Source: Scybalomonas sp905214925 (lineage in GTDB: Bacteria; Bacillota; Clostridia; Lachnospirales; Lachnospiraceae). Taken from it: a stretch of DNA of 64,000 nucleotides. This document shows positions 18,131 through 26,417 of this stretch, piece by piece; position 1 is the first letter of the stretch, and every line of letters starts with the position of its first letter. The notes under the pieces were generated by a model. The model was not told the origin of the DNA and searched no databases. It worked only from the letters and a program-made list of their open reading frames with translations. The stretch spans positions 40,237-104,236 of the forward strand of contig CAJMOB010000011.1 of assembly GCA_905214925.1 (NCBI GenBank), in the 5' to 3' direction. The position numbers and the translations under genes are program-made.

Positions 18131-18655
18131 TTGAAAAAATTATTAGTTGTTATTGATATGCAAAAAGACTTTATTGATGGGGCTTTGGGTACAAAAGAAG
18201 CCGTAGCCATTCTTCCTGCTGTCCAATCAAAAATCGAAACTTATATTCAAAATGAGGACAGTATCGTATTTACAAAAGACACTCACCAGAATAATTACTT
18301 AGAAACTCAAGAAGGCAAACAGCTACCAGTCGTTCATTGTATTGAAAATAGTGAAGGTTGGGCATTAATAGAATCTTTACTTCCTTATGAAAAGAACTAT
18401 CCTTGCTTTTGTAAACCTTCCTTTGGCAGCATCCCTCTTGCTCAATACATTGTGGAACAAAACTTTGATACGATTGAATTAATTGGTGTTTGTACGGATA
18501 TTTGCGTTATTTCCAATGCTATGATTATAAAAGCATTCGCCCCTGAAGCCACAATTACAGTGGATGCCTCTTGTTGCGCTGGTGTCACAAAAGAAAGCCA
18601 CCAAAATGCTTTAAATGCGATGAAAATGTGTCAAATAAAAGTGATCGGAGAATAA
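18131..18655 (+). CDS. Isochorismatase-family cysteine hydrolase (nicotinamidase-like)
   Basis: This 174-residue hydrolase has the family catalytic triad: Asp in LLVVIDMQKDFIDGALG, a Lys in the central KPSFGS region, and Cys in ELIGVCTDICVISNA. Cysteine hydrolases of this size include nicotinamidase PncA and various amidases. HCIENSEGW, where nicotinamidases have a related HC segment, favours a nicotinamidase-like substrate, but this is not proven. The start is a TTG at 18131, placed by AAAAAGGAGG 8 nt upstream and by the promoter -10 that covers the alternative ATG. It stands alone, convergent with the Nudix gene. Confidence 0.88.
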   Translation: MKKLLVVIDMQKDFIDGALGTKEAVAILPAVQSKIETYIQNEDSIVFTKDTHQNNYLETQEGKQLPVVHCIENSEGWALIESLLPYEKNYPCFCKPSFGSIPLAQYIVEQNFDTIELIGVCTDICVISNAMIIKAFAPEATITVDASCCAGVTKESHQNALNAMKMCQIKVIGE

Positions 18656-18663
18656 TTTGGCAC

Positions 18664-19245
18664 TTAAAGTGTCTCTTTCCATCTTTTTACTTGTTCATTT
18701 AGCTTTTGATAAACAGGAATCATCTCTTTATCCCACTGGCTGACTTTTTCATAGACTTCCTCTAACGGTACCCACATGGCTCCTTTTGTTTCATCTTCTT
18801 TATGATGGAGTTCTTCTTGTTCATCAGCAACACATAAATAAGTGACATTTAAATGGACATGACTATTGACAAATTTTCCATTCTTTTTATGAGAAGGAAC
18901 TGGTAAAATATCAATCGCCAATATTTCTTTTGATAATGGTCGAATAGAAGTTAATCCTGTTTCTTCTCTTCCTTCTTTTAATGCGACTCCTAGCTGGTCA
19001 GCTTCTCCATCGCTATGACCGCCACACCAGCCCCATGAATCATAAATTCGGTGATAGACAAGAAGCACTTTTGTTCCTTCCTCATTAATAATCCAAGGAG
19101 AGGCCGTAAAATGTCCAAATTCATTTTCTCTTACTAAAATATTATCAAACGTTGTAATATAATCTAGCATTACTTTTTGATCCTGTACTTCCTGTTCATT
19201 TTTGGGAACATAGGATTTAATTTCATGATAAAGTGTTTCAATCAT
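18664..19245 (-). CDS. Nudix hydrolase
   Basis: This 193-residue protein has a Nudix box with the catalytic core KEGREETGL (residues KE and EE match positions 15, 16, 19 and 20 of the box). The box glycine lies in WCGGHSDGE; the conserved Glu at box position 7 is Ala. Nudix enzymes cleave nucleoside diphosphates linked to another group. The N-terminal 45 residues (IETLYHEIKSYVPKNEQE) precede the fold. The substrate is unknown; the shape resembles the Nudix proteins annotated only as NUDIX hydrolase in Lachnospiraceae. AAGGAGAAAAGAGT precedes the ATG. Confidence 0.88.
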   Translation of the reverse strand: MIETLYHEIKSYVPKNEQEVQDQKVMLDYITTFDNILVRENEFGHFTASPWIINEEGTKVLLVYHRIYDSWGWCGGHSDGEADQLGVALKEGREETGLTSIRPLSKEILAIDILPVPSHKKNGKFVNSHVHLNVTYLCVADEQEELHHKEDETKGAMWVPLEEVYEKVSQWDKEMIPVYQKLNEQVKRWKETL

Positions 19246-19275
19246 ACTCTTTTCTCCTTATAGTATTCCTAAAAT

Positions 19276-19393
19276 AAAGTGTGAGTTTCACACTTTGTGG
19301 ACTTTTAGTTACTCCTAGCATTTCACACTTTGCCTCGTACAGTGCTTTTTTATGCAATAGGAAATAAAATTTCCTATTGCATGAAAAAAGCAG
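19276..19393. repeat. Dispersed palindromic repeat, copy B
   Basis: The first half (19276-19336) aligns with copies C and A. The second half is a near-perfect palindrome: GTGCTTTTTTATGCAATAGG at 19342 and its complement ending at 19393, around a 3-nt centre. It lies between mrp and the Nudix gene. Confidence 0.7.
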
Positions 19394-19418
19394 GGCTATC
19401 TTATTTCTATAACCCTAC
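19384..19418 (-). terminator. Terminator of mrp
   Basis: On the minus strand GTAGGGTTAT (19409-19418) pairs with ATAGCCCTGC (19390-19399), followed by TTTTTT. The T-run is shared with the end of repeat copy B. Confidence 0.65.
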
Positions 19419-19487
19419 TTTTTCTCCCATAATCGACAATCGATTTTCTATTTTTTCTTCTATAGATATAGAGATTTATAAAAACTC

Positions 19488-20321
19488 CTATAAGTTTTCC
19501 AATAATTCAGCTGCATCGTCAAACCAGTTTTCTTCAAAGAATTCAATTGTTCCTTCGTCTACCATATCGGCAACTTTTGGATTAATTGGAATTCTTGCTA
19601 AGACAGGAAGTCCGTACTGCTGTGCAATCTCATCGATATGGCTCTTACCAAAGATTTCGATCTTTTTACCACAGTCTGGACATTCTACATAACTCATATT
19701 TTCTACTAATCCAATAATTGGAACTTCCATTTTCTGAGCCATTTTCACTGCTTTTGCTACAATCATAGATACTAATTCCTGTGGAGATGCTACGATAATA
19801 ATTCCATCCACTGGAAGTGACTGGAATACCGTTAATGGAACATCCCCAGTTCCTGGAGGCATATCCACAAACATATAATCAATATCTTGCCAAATTGCTT
19901 CACTCCAAAACTGCTTAATTACATTAGCAATTACAGGTCCTCTCCAAATAACAGGATCTGTTTCATCTGGAAGAATTAAGTTTGTAGAAACAATATCAAT
20001 TCCTGTTGGAGTTTTTGCTGGAATCATCATTCCATCTTTGGTACCCATTAATGGATCGTGTAAACCAAATGCCTTTGGAATGGATGGTCCAGTAATATCT
20101 CCGTCTAAAATTCCAACTTTATGATTACGGTAATTCATTTTTACAGCGAGTAAAGAAGTGACTAAAGATTTCCCAACTCCACCTTTTCCGCTGACAATTC
20201 CGATTACTTTTTTTACTTTGCTTTGTGGATGAAGAGGCGCTAAAAACTGGCTCTTGTCATTTGCACGTTCGCTACAGTTTTCTTGGCAACTTCCACAATT
20301 ATGGTTACAATTTTCGCTCAT
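19488..20321 (-). CDS. mrp: Mrp/NBP35-family P-loop ATPase (Fe-S carrier)
   Basis: This 277-residue protein has the deviant Walker A motif IGIVSGKGGVGKS at about residue 41, the Walker B-like VDMPPGTGDVPLT, and a CPDCG motif near the C-terminus (ENMSYVECPDCGKK). These are hallmarks of the Mrp/ApbC/NBP35 group, which binds and transfers 4Fe-4S clusters. The N-terminal extension is cysteine-rich (CNHNCGSCQENC), as in NBP35-type members. AAAAAGGAGAAAGGCA precedes the ATG. It is a single gene with its own terminator. Confidence 0.93.
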   Translation of the reverse strand: MSENCNHNCGSCQENCSERANDKSQFLAPLHPQSKVKKVIGIVSGKGGVGKSLVTSLLAVKMNYRNHKVGILDGDITGPSIPKAFGLHDPLMGTKDGMMIPAKTPTGIDIVSTNLILPDETDPVIWRGPVIANVIKQFWSEAIWQDIDYMFVDMPPGTGDVPLTVFQSLPVDGIIIVASPQELVSMIVAKAVKMAQKMEVPIIGLVENMSYVECPDCGKKIEIFGKSHIDEIAQQYGLPVLARIPINPKVADMVDEGTIEFFEENWFDDAAELLENL

Positions 20322-20390
20322 TGCCTTTCTCCTTTTTCTTTTCTTTCACTAGGATTTTTCCTTATCAAGATATATTATCATGAATTAGTG

Positions 20391-20501
20391 CTAACACATA
20401 ACTCCTTGCTTCGCAGCCATTCGTGTTGGCCGAATATCATGAGAAACACGTTTCTCTAATTTCTCACATTTATAGGCAGTGGTCATAAACTTTAAAAACA
20501 T
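20391..20501 (-). CDS. Possible small protein upstream of mrp (unrecognised)
   Basis: An unbroken 36-codon frame on the minus strand reads MFLKFMTTAYKCEKLEKRVS and then HDIRPTRMAAKQGVMC. Its composition looks coding (charged, few rare codons), and the frame stays open upstream as KEYAIIHLRKGNEPET. A promoter-like TATACA-17-TATAAT lies just upstream on the same strand. There is no convincing ribosome site for either ATG, so it could also be a remnant of a longer gene. I recognise no family. The remaining parts of the 20322-20817 gap hold the GH3 control region and nothing else that I can identify. Confidence 0.35.
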   Translation of the reverse strand: MFLKFMTTAYKCEKLEKRVSHDIRPTRMAAKQGVMC

Positions 20502-20620
20502 AGTTTCTGGTTCATTGCCTTTACGTAAATGAATTATAGCATACTCTTTTCAAAATGTATATAGCCCGTCTCCTTTCTTGAGAATTTCTAGAGAGGATAC
20601 TAGAGGCTACTTATTTTTTT

Positions 20621-20672
20621 AACACATATTTTTCACAAAAAAACACATATTTTTCGTATTATTTCCTATAAT
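20621..20672 (+). promoter_or_regulatory. Tandem activator sites and promoter of the GH3 gene
   Basis: Two identical copies of AACACATATTTTTC (20621-20634 and 20642-20655) lie exactly 21 bp apart, and the second covers the position of the -35. TATAAT follows at 20667-20672 with no -35 consensus. This is the layout of an AraC-type activator at an activator-dependent promoter; an AraC gene lies just downstream of the GH3 gene. Confidence 0.55.
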
Positions 20673-20817
20673 AACATATTACAATAAAAATATTATAGCT
20701 ACGAACACGAGAGATTCCATTTCGGTATTTCCCAAATGTTTTTTATGCTATTAGGGATAATCACAAATTATCAAACACCAAAGTGAATACAATGGAACTT
20801 AATTAGGAGGAATTATT

Positions 20818-22539
20818 ATGGGTAGATTAGTCGATTTGACAGCGAAACCTTACAACCTATCTGAAGAACAAATTCAGTGGGTAGAATCCACTCTTGCTTC
20901 TATGACAGCAGAAGAAAAAGTTGGACAATTATTTACAAACCTTTTCTTCTTTGGAAAAGATGAATTCAGTGGAAATGACTTAACAAACAAACAGATTCTT
21001 GAAAAATATCACATCGGTGGAGCTCGTTTCCATGGTGGAGAAGCAAAACAAGTACAGGAATTATTAAATCAATTACAAACAGATTCTAAAATCCCTCTTT
21101 TAGTTGCAGCAAACTGTGACTCTGGCGGAAATGGTGCTTGCTCTAATGGTACTTATATCGCTTCTGGAGCTCAGTGTGAAGCTTCTAAAGATCCAAGTGT
21201 TGCATTTAACGCTGGTTTAGTATCTGCTCGTGAAGCAAGTGCTCTTGGTGTTAATGTAAACTTTGATCCATGTGTTGATATTTTATACAACTGGAGAAAT
21301 ACAATCGTAAACACACGTGCCTATGGTACAAACGCTGATGATGTTATTAAATACACAAGTGCTTTCATTGAAGGATATCGTTCTGAAAGAGATATGATCA
21401 CTTGTATCAAACACTTCCCAGGCGATGGAACAGAAGAACGTGATCAGCACTTAGTTTTAGGTGTAAATGAACTTTCTCCAGAAGAATGGGACAACTCTTT
21501 TGGTCGTGTATACTCTACACATATCGAAAACGGTGTAGAAATGATTATGGCTGGTCATATCGCACTTCCAGAATACCAGAAAAAATTAAATCCATCTTTA
21601 GAAGACAAAGATATTTTACCTGCTACATTAGCAGAAGAATTAATCCAAGGTCTTTTAAAAGAACAGTTAGGATTCAACGGTATGGTTATTACAGATGCTT
21701 CTCATATGTTAGGTATGACATCTGCAATGCGTCGTGAAGACTATGTTCCTGGTGCTATCGCTGCTGGTTGCGATATGTTCTTATTCTTCAACGACTTAGA
21801 CGAAGACTTTAACTTTATGTTAAACGGATACAAAAAAGGTGTTATCACAGAAGAACGTATGAATGACGCTGTTAGAAGAGTTTTAGGTTTAAAAGCAAAA
21901 TTAAACCTTCATAAGAAAAAAGAAGAAGGAACTCTTTTAAAAGATGAAAAAGAATTAGAAATCATCGGATGTGAAGAACACTTAAAAATGCGTGCTGACG
22001 CTGCTGATAAAGGTATCACATTAGTTAAAAATACATTAAATCAGCTTCCAATCCGTCCAGAAACTCATAAGAAAATTCGCCTCTACTACTTAGAAGGTGA
22101 AACAAACGGAATTATGGCTTCTTCTTCTGCATTAGAAGGATTTAAAGCAGAACTTGAAAGCCGTGGATTTGAAGTTTCTATCAATGATGGAAGCACACGT
22201 ATTAAAGGACGTACAGACAAATATCGTGAAGAAGTTGACGCTGCAATCGTTATCGCTAACGTTGTTGGATACGGTGCAGAAAACAACTACCGCGTAAAAT
22301 GGAAAACAGCTATGAGTAGCGATTGTCCATGGTATGTATGGGAAGTTCCAACTTTTGCAGTTTCTTTAAACTATACAACACATTTACATGACTTAACAAT
22401 GGTAAAAGGCTATATCAACGCTTACCACAACAACCCTGAAACAATCAAACAGGTTGTTGATAAACTCATGGGTGAATCTGAATTTAAAGGAAGCTACAAC
22501 GATTTAGTTTGGGCTAATAAATGGCAAGCAAAACTTTAA
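20818..22539 (+). CDS. Glycoside hydrolase family 3 protein (NagZ-like catalytic domain)
   Basis: This 573-residue protein has the GH3 TIM-barrel with the NagZ-type signature KHFPGDGTEERDQH (about residue 199), where the His/Asp pair acts as general acid/base. The nucleophile Asp is in MVITDASHMLGM (about 292). Residues after 350 form a second alpha/beta domain. There is no signal peptide, so it is cytoplasmic. Family members remove beta-N-acetylglucosamine from muropeptides or other glycans, some by phosphorolysis; the substrate here is unproven. Codon use is strongly biased (GCT, GGT, AAA, TTA), suggesting high expression. TTAGGAGGAATTATT precedes the ATG. A convergent AraC regulator is the likely controller. 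Confidence 0.9.
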   Translation: MGRLVDLTAKPYNLSEEQIQWVESTLASMTAEEKVGQLFTNLFFFGKDEFSGNDLTNKQILEKYHIGGARFHGGEAKQVQELLNQLQTDSKIPLLVAANCDSGGNGACSNGTYIASGAQCEASKDPSVAFNAGLVSAREASALGVNVNFDPCVDILYNWRNTIVNTRAYGTNADDVIKYTSAFIEGYRSERDMITCIKHFPGDGTEERDQHLVLGVNELSPEEWDNSFGRVYSTHIENGVEMIMAGHIALPEYQKKLNPSLEDKDILPATLAEELIQGLLKEQLGFNGMVITDASHMLGMTSAMRREDYVPGAIAAGCDMFLFFNDLDEDFNFMLNGYKKGVITEERMNDAVRRVLGLKAKLNLHKKKEEGTLLKDEKELEIIGCEEHLKMRADAADKGITLVKNTLNQLPIRPETHKKIRLYYLEGETNGIMASSSALEGFKAELESRGFEVSINDGSTRIKGRTDKYREEVDAAIVIANVVGYGAENNYRVKWKTAMSSDCPWYVWEVPTFAVSLNYTTHLHDLTMVKGYINAYHNNPETIKQVVDKLMGESEFKGSYNDLVWANKWQAKL

Positions 22540-22572
22540 TCTTTTGCTTATAAGAGATTAAAGAGATAACAA

Positions 22573-22620
22573 GGAGCGATTACAAACGTAGAAAAATCTA
22601 CGAAAGTAATCGCTCTTTTT
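22573..22620 (+). terminator. Terminator of the GH3 gene
   Basis: GAGCGATTAC (22573-22582) pairs with GTAATCGCTC (22605-22614), with an inner CGTAG/CTACG stem, followed by TTTTTT. Confidence 0.9.
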
Positions 22621-22722
22621 TACGCCAAGACAACGAGCTATGGGAGAGCATTTATGCTCAGATAGGACGATAGTTCAGATATCACTCCCCCATTAATATC
22701 CCAATTTTCCTCATCTCTTCTA

Positions 22723-23982
22723 TCACTTTTTATTGTCCTTAGATATCTCCTTTTTTTGATATGCTTTCATATATTCTCTTGGTGTCATCCCTACAAACTT
22801 TCGAAAAACAGAAGTAAAATATCCTGGATCATCAAATCCGACTAAAATTGCAATATCTGTAATGGAATGGTTGCTTTTTTCAAGTAAAATCTTTGCTTCT
22901 TTCATTCTCTTTCGATTCGTAAACTCTGTAATAGAAATCCCTGTTTCCCTTTTAAATTTCTTGGACAAATGAGAGGGATTGACATTAATTGTTTCTGCAA
23001 TCTTTTTTAAAGATAACTCTTTTTCAAAATGGAGATTAATATAGTCTACCGCCTGTTTTACGAGAACACTATATCCATTTGTGGAAACTTCTTTTACTAA
23101 ATTACAATATTCAATGGTCATTTTCTTATGAAGCATTTCTAGTTCCTTAATGCTATTTGCCTTTTCGATTAAAATTGCAAATTTATCAGAACTTCTATGC
23201 AAATAAACAGGATGCACCCCTCCTTGTCTTGCTGCAATTCTTAACATCGTATTATAAGTAAATGCGAGATCTTTATTGACACGTAATAAATTATCAGGCA
23301 TTCGATGAGAAGCATCAAAATAAAACGTTCCTAAAACTTCTAATGCTCCTTTTGCATTTCCTCTTCGAACCTCCTCAATAATCTTATCTTCAATAAAAAA
23401 CCTTGCTTCCACTTCTGAACACATTCCCTCATCTTCCCACAATTCTTCTGAATCGATGTATTCAACATTTTTCTCTTGATAATAGACAACTTTTGTTTCT
23501 TTAAATTCTGTCATTGCCATATTCATCACCATATATCCGATTTTGTGGGATAAGTTGGCATTAAAAATTGGAATTGTTGTATAATATTGTCGAATCTCAA
23601 ATTGATGGTTTAGCGATAATTCATGCCGTTTTATAATATCATAAATAAAAATATCATTAGGAACGCTGGATAAAAATGGTCCTAAAATAAAGGCACCTTG
23701 ATATTCCTTTTGATCCCACAATCCGACTCCAATATAATTTAATTGAAAACTATCCGTATAATAAACATACTCTTCTTTCTTATTTTCTTTGAAAAATTGA
23801 TAAATATGAGAATTGGTATGTAACCTTGCATTTTTTAAAACAGCTGGCGGTTCTAAATAACAAAGCTTTAACGATAATTCTCCTTCTGCATGTATAAACT
23901 GAACATCTATTTTTAATGAATGATAAATAAAAAAACAGATATCATATATTTTCTTCCTAAGACTCAGATTTCTTTTCTCCAT
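22723..23982 (-). CDS. AraC-family transcriptional regulator
   Basis: This 419-residue protein ends in a double helix-turn-helix AraC domain (about 310-410: LSLKKIAETINVNPSHLSKK, SITDIAILVGFDDPGYFTSVFRKFVGMTPREY). The first 300 residues are a sensor region without a family I can name; there are no transmembrane segments, so it should sense a cytoplasmic ligand. It faces the GH3 gene tail to tail, and the tandem 21-bp-spaced repeats before that gene suit an AraC dimer. The ribosome site AAGGAGC is about 15 nt from the ATG, longer than usual, so the true start is slightly uncertain. Confidence 0.88.
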   Translation of the reverse strand: MEKRNLSLRKKIYDICFFIYHSLKIDVQFIHAEGELSLKLCYLEPPAVLKNARLHTNSHIYQFFKENKKEEYVYYTDSFQLNYIGVGLWDQKEYQGAFILGPFLSSVPNDIFIYDIIKRHELSLNHQFEIRQYYTTIPIFNANLSHKIGYMVMNMAMTEFKETKVVYYQEKNVEYIDSEELWEDEGMCSEVEARFFIEDKIIEEVRRGNAKGALEVLGTFYFDASHRMPDNLLRVNKDLAFTYNTMLRIAARQGGVHPVYLHRSSDKFAILIEKANSIKELEMLHKKMTIEYCNLVKEVSTNGYSVLVKQAVDYINLHFEKELSLKKIAETINVNPSHLSKKFKRETGISITEFTNRKRMKEAKILLEKSNHSITDIAILVGFDDPGYFTSVFRKFVGMTPREYMKAYQKKEISKDNKK

Positions 23983-24090
23983 AGTAATTCCAATTTTGCT
24001 CCTTATTTTTCATAGTAATAATATTATTAGAATACCATATCTATGTCAAAAAAACAGCTATTATGTCAAATACAAAAAATGGGAGCAATG

Positions 24091-24129
24091 AAAAAACCCT
24101 ATAAGTTGTACCATCTCACTTATAGGGTT
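24091..24129 (-). terminator. Terminator of spoIIID
   Basis: Arms AACCCTATAAGT (24095-24106) and ACTTATAGGGTT (24118-24129) are followed on the minus strand by TTTTTT, just after the spoIIID stop. Confidence 0.85.
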
Positions 24130-24135
24130 CTAGAT

Positions 24136-24402
24136 TCAATATTGATTTTCTTTTTGTTGATGTAAATATTTTTCTTTCGTTGCAAGTCCACCTCGAATGT
24201 GACGTTCTGACTTATTGATGTCTAACACTTCTCTCGTTTTGTTGGCAAGCGGTTTATTGATCTGTATCAATCGCTCTGTCACATCTTTATGTACGGTAGA
24301 CTTTGATACTCCAAATTTTTTCGCAGTTTGTCTTACTGTTGCATTGTTCTCTATAATATAATTCGCAATCTCCACTGCTCGCTCTTCAATATACTCCTTC
24401 AA
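24136..24402 (-). CDS. spoIIID: Sporulation transcription factor SpoIIID
   Basis: This 88-residue DNA-binding protein has the SpoIIID pattern throughout: YIEERAVEIANYIIENNATV, the helix-turn-helix RQTAKKFGVSKSTVHKDVTE, and the basic C-terminal stretch SERHIRGGLATKEKY. In endospore formers it acts in the mother cell, switching gene expression from sigma-E to sigma-K. The start is a TTG preceded by AGAGGATCAATT. The gene is alone, with a sigma-E-like promoter and its own terminator. It supports a spore-forming host. Confidence 0.96.
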   Translation of the reverse strand: MKEYIEERAVEIANYIIENNATVRQTAKKFGVSKSTVHKDVTERLIQINKPLANKTREVLDINKSERHIRGGLATKEKYLHQQKENQY

Positions 24403-24428
24403 AATTGATCCTCTGACTGTTTTTTTAC

Positions 24429-24457
24429 AGTGTATGCAAAGAGAGAGGGAAATAGAC
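24429..24457 (-). promoter_or_regulatory. Sigma-E-like promoter of spoIIID
   Basis: On the minus strand GTCTATT (24451-24457), a 14-bp spacer and CATACACT (24429-24436) precede spoIIID by 27 bp. The -10 fits the sporulation sigma-E consensus CATACANT exactly and the -35 matches five of seven positions. Sigma-E control of spoIIID is established in Bacillus subtilis. Confidence 0.6.
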
Positions 24458-24473
24458 TAGGTATATTAAACAC

Positions 24474-24719
24474 TTAAAACTGATTTTGAACCTTCTTTTT
24501 TTCTTCCTGTTTAAGAACATAATATTCTTTAATTAGTTCCTTATATTTTTCAACAATATTATCTTCTATTCTTTCTTTTTCTAACTACATTTTCAAAAAT
24601 AGAGCTACTGCTCCACTTTTTCCTTACATTCACTATCTAATCTCAAATTCATCAACCAACGCGTCACTGATTTCTCTCATCGCTTTTTTTGTTACTCTAA
24701 GCCTTGTTGCTATGTATCG
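24474..24719 (-). pseudogene. Decayed coding traces
   Basis: Two stretches on the minus strand read like protein but are interrupted: RYIATRLRVTKKAMREISDA continuing to a stop at about 24633, and KERIEDNIVEKYKELIKEYY continuing to a stop at 24474. In-frame stops separate them. I do not recognise the parent gene. The rest of the 24403-24941 gap is AT-rich with no gene I can support. Confidence 0.3.
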
Positions 24720-24941
24720 AATATAACATAGTTTTTACTACCTGTACTTTTTAATTTATATTTTAAAATCCTTGTTTCTATATTAAAGTGGATATAATTC
24801 TCCTTTCTTTAAATTTTTTGCAAATATTTTAATTACATTCCACAAAAACAATAATTTCATTATATTTGATTATTTTATGTAATTATGATATGATTCACTT
24901 AAAACAAGTTATCCTACTAAAGTAATCTAAGAGGAAGAATT

Positions 24942-25160
24942 ATGAATAAACAGATTATCAAATTAGTTCGTTAGTTTATACAATTTGTTGTTATTATAGT
25001 AGTTGGTATCGTTTTTATTCATTTAATGAACATGATTTCGTTATTTTATATTGATTCTAGGATTGACGAAATTATATACGCCATTTTATATGCAACAGGG
25101 GTTATTTCAGTTCATATAACTATATTACATGATGATTATAACAACACTCAAGAAAAATAA
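24942..25160 (+). pseudogene. Small membrane protein gene with an in-frame TAG
   Basis: A 73-codon frame with ribosome site AAGAGGAAG and an ATG at 24942 is interrupted by a single TAG at codon 11 (24972-24974). After it comes a hydrophobic stretch (FIQFVVIIVVGIVFIHLMNM), then a second (IIYAILYATGVISVHITIL) and a short polar tail. The two halves read as one two-helix membrane protein inactivated by a nonsense mutation. Function is unknown. Restart at an internal ATG could give a 44-residue fragment. Confidence 0.5.
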
Positions 25161-25301
25161 AATCCTTAAACAGGTCGCTATTAGAAAATTAATGTTATTT
25201 ATTAGTAAAAGTACAGCTATATCTTCTATAATAACCAATAGTTTTAAAACAAAGAAATTTTAACTAGAATTATATATATCTGCCCTAGTTTAATTTCCCC
25301 T

Positions 25302-25811
25302 TCATTTAATTATAAAAAACAGTTCGAAGTATATCCTAGCTATAGGATCTTTGAACTGTTTTTTATTTATGCAAAAGCAACGAGAATCAATAAGACGTGT
25401 TCTATAAATTTCTATATTCTTCTTTATTCCTAGTTCTTTTCTTATATTATTTTTTAATGTATTAGTCTGGATATCTTCTTCTTTTGTTGCTAATATTTCT
25501 AATTTTTTTAATATCTGAGTATCTTTAATCGCTGCTTTAAAAAAAATAATAATAAATCCTGCAAACCAAAACAAGATAATCGTAATAGATAACCAATTCC
25601 ATCTTTTTTCTATTACATTCATGACTTCCTCAGAAGAACTCACCCACATTTTAATGTCTTCGCCATTTACATATTCAACTTTAGGTTGTCTTTGTACAAA
25701 AAATATAATTGAAAATAAAATTGCTGGTACTAAGAAAACTTCATAATCGCATACTGTGTCTATGATATTGACATAGATCCATTTTACATAACCGAAAATG
25801 AATTCAAACAT
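25302..25811 (-). CDS. Unrecognised membrane protein, possibly truncated M56-like
   Basis: This 169-residue protein has two membrane segments (VFLVPAILFSIIFFV and WLSITIILFWFAGFIIIFF), followed by a charged region ending ELGIKKNIEIYRTRLIDS. That arrangement loosely resembles the membrane part of BlaR1/M56 sensor peptidases just before their HExxH helix, which is missing here. The last 30 codons run straight through a terminator-like palindrome (about 25315-25365), suggesting the frame has lost its natural end. It follows the M50-like gene after 16 bp, so the two were probably cotranscribed. The function is not assignable. Confidence 0.45.
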   Translation of the reverse strand: MFEFIFGYVKWIYVNIIDTVCDYEVFLVPAILFSIIFFVQRQPKVEYVNGEDIKMWVSSSEEVMNVIEKRWNWLSITIILFWFAGFIIIFFKAAIKDTQILKKLEILATKEEDIQTNTLKNNIRKELGIKKNIEIYRTRLIDSRCFCINKKQFKDPIARIYFELFFIIK

Positions 25812-25827
25812 TAAAACTTCTCCAATA

Positions 25828-26398
25828 TTACCATTTGCCAGTTAAATATAATAGCACTAGGATAGTATATAAGACCATCCGAATAACCAATCCCTTCTCC
25901 TTTATTCTCTTAATATGTAAGATAGAGGATATAAAATACAACAGAAAGCAAATAGCATACATAACTCCAATAGGTATTCCAATAGAAACAGCGACATATC
26001 CTTCATCATTATCATAAAGGATATGTTCATATCCATACAGTCTCAGTCCTATGACCATACATGTACTCACTAATCTTGATAAAATAGTTGCTAAACCTAT
26101 GAGCGCCCAAATTTCTTTGTTTTTCTTATTATATCTTTCTAGAATAAGACAAATAGAACTTACTAAAATATGATATAAAGGTCCTGCTAATAATGCAGAG
26201 CATAACGATATTTCTGTTCTTACATATCCATATTCTATAGTAGCGGGAACGCCTTGTATCACATATACTAAAAAATGAGCTATTTCGTGCAACATAGGTG
26301 TAATAATAATGAACAAGATAACTAAACTTTCTTACATTATTATCACTCTCCTCTACCATTATTTTATTTTTCTTTATAATATCATTGAGCATTTCCAC
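25828..26398 (-). pseudogene. M50-like membrane metalloprotease gene, frameshifted
   Basis: The downstream frame (25828-26316) encodes about 160 residues with the zinc motif HEIAH in TPMLHEIAHFLVYVIQGVP, then SLCSALLAGPLYHILVS and three more membrane segments, the plan of site-2 (M50) proteases. It has no good start: an in-frame TAA lies just upstream. A second frame from 26398 supplies a plausible N-terminus (MEMLNDIIKKNKIMVEESDN) and runs out of frame at about 26320-26340, near an AAGAAAG run. Removing one base would join them. I read it as one gene broken by a single-base insertion; expression from the internal TTG at 26316 is possible. Confidence 0.55.
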
Positions 26399-26417
26399 TT
26401 TACAAAATTGATCCCCA

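Noticed and set aside
22621..22722. Possible second element after the GH3 terminator (GGGAGAGCATTTATGCTC segment)
   Set aside because: It contains only a short GAGCAT..ATGCTC palindrome with no repeat partner in the window and no T-run.
24972..24974. TAG as a pyrrolysine codon
   Set aside because: No pyl genes are visible, the protein is a small membrane peptide unlike pyrrolysine enzymes, and the surrounding island is full of broken genes.
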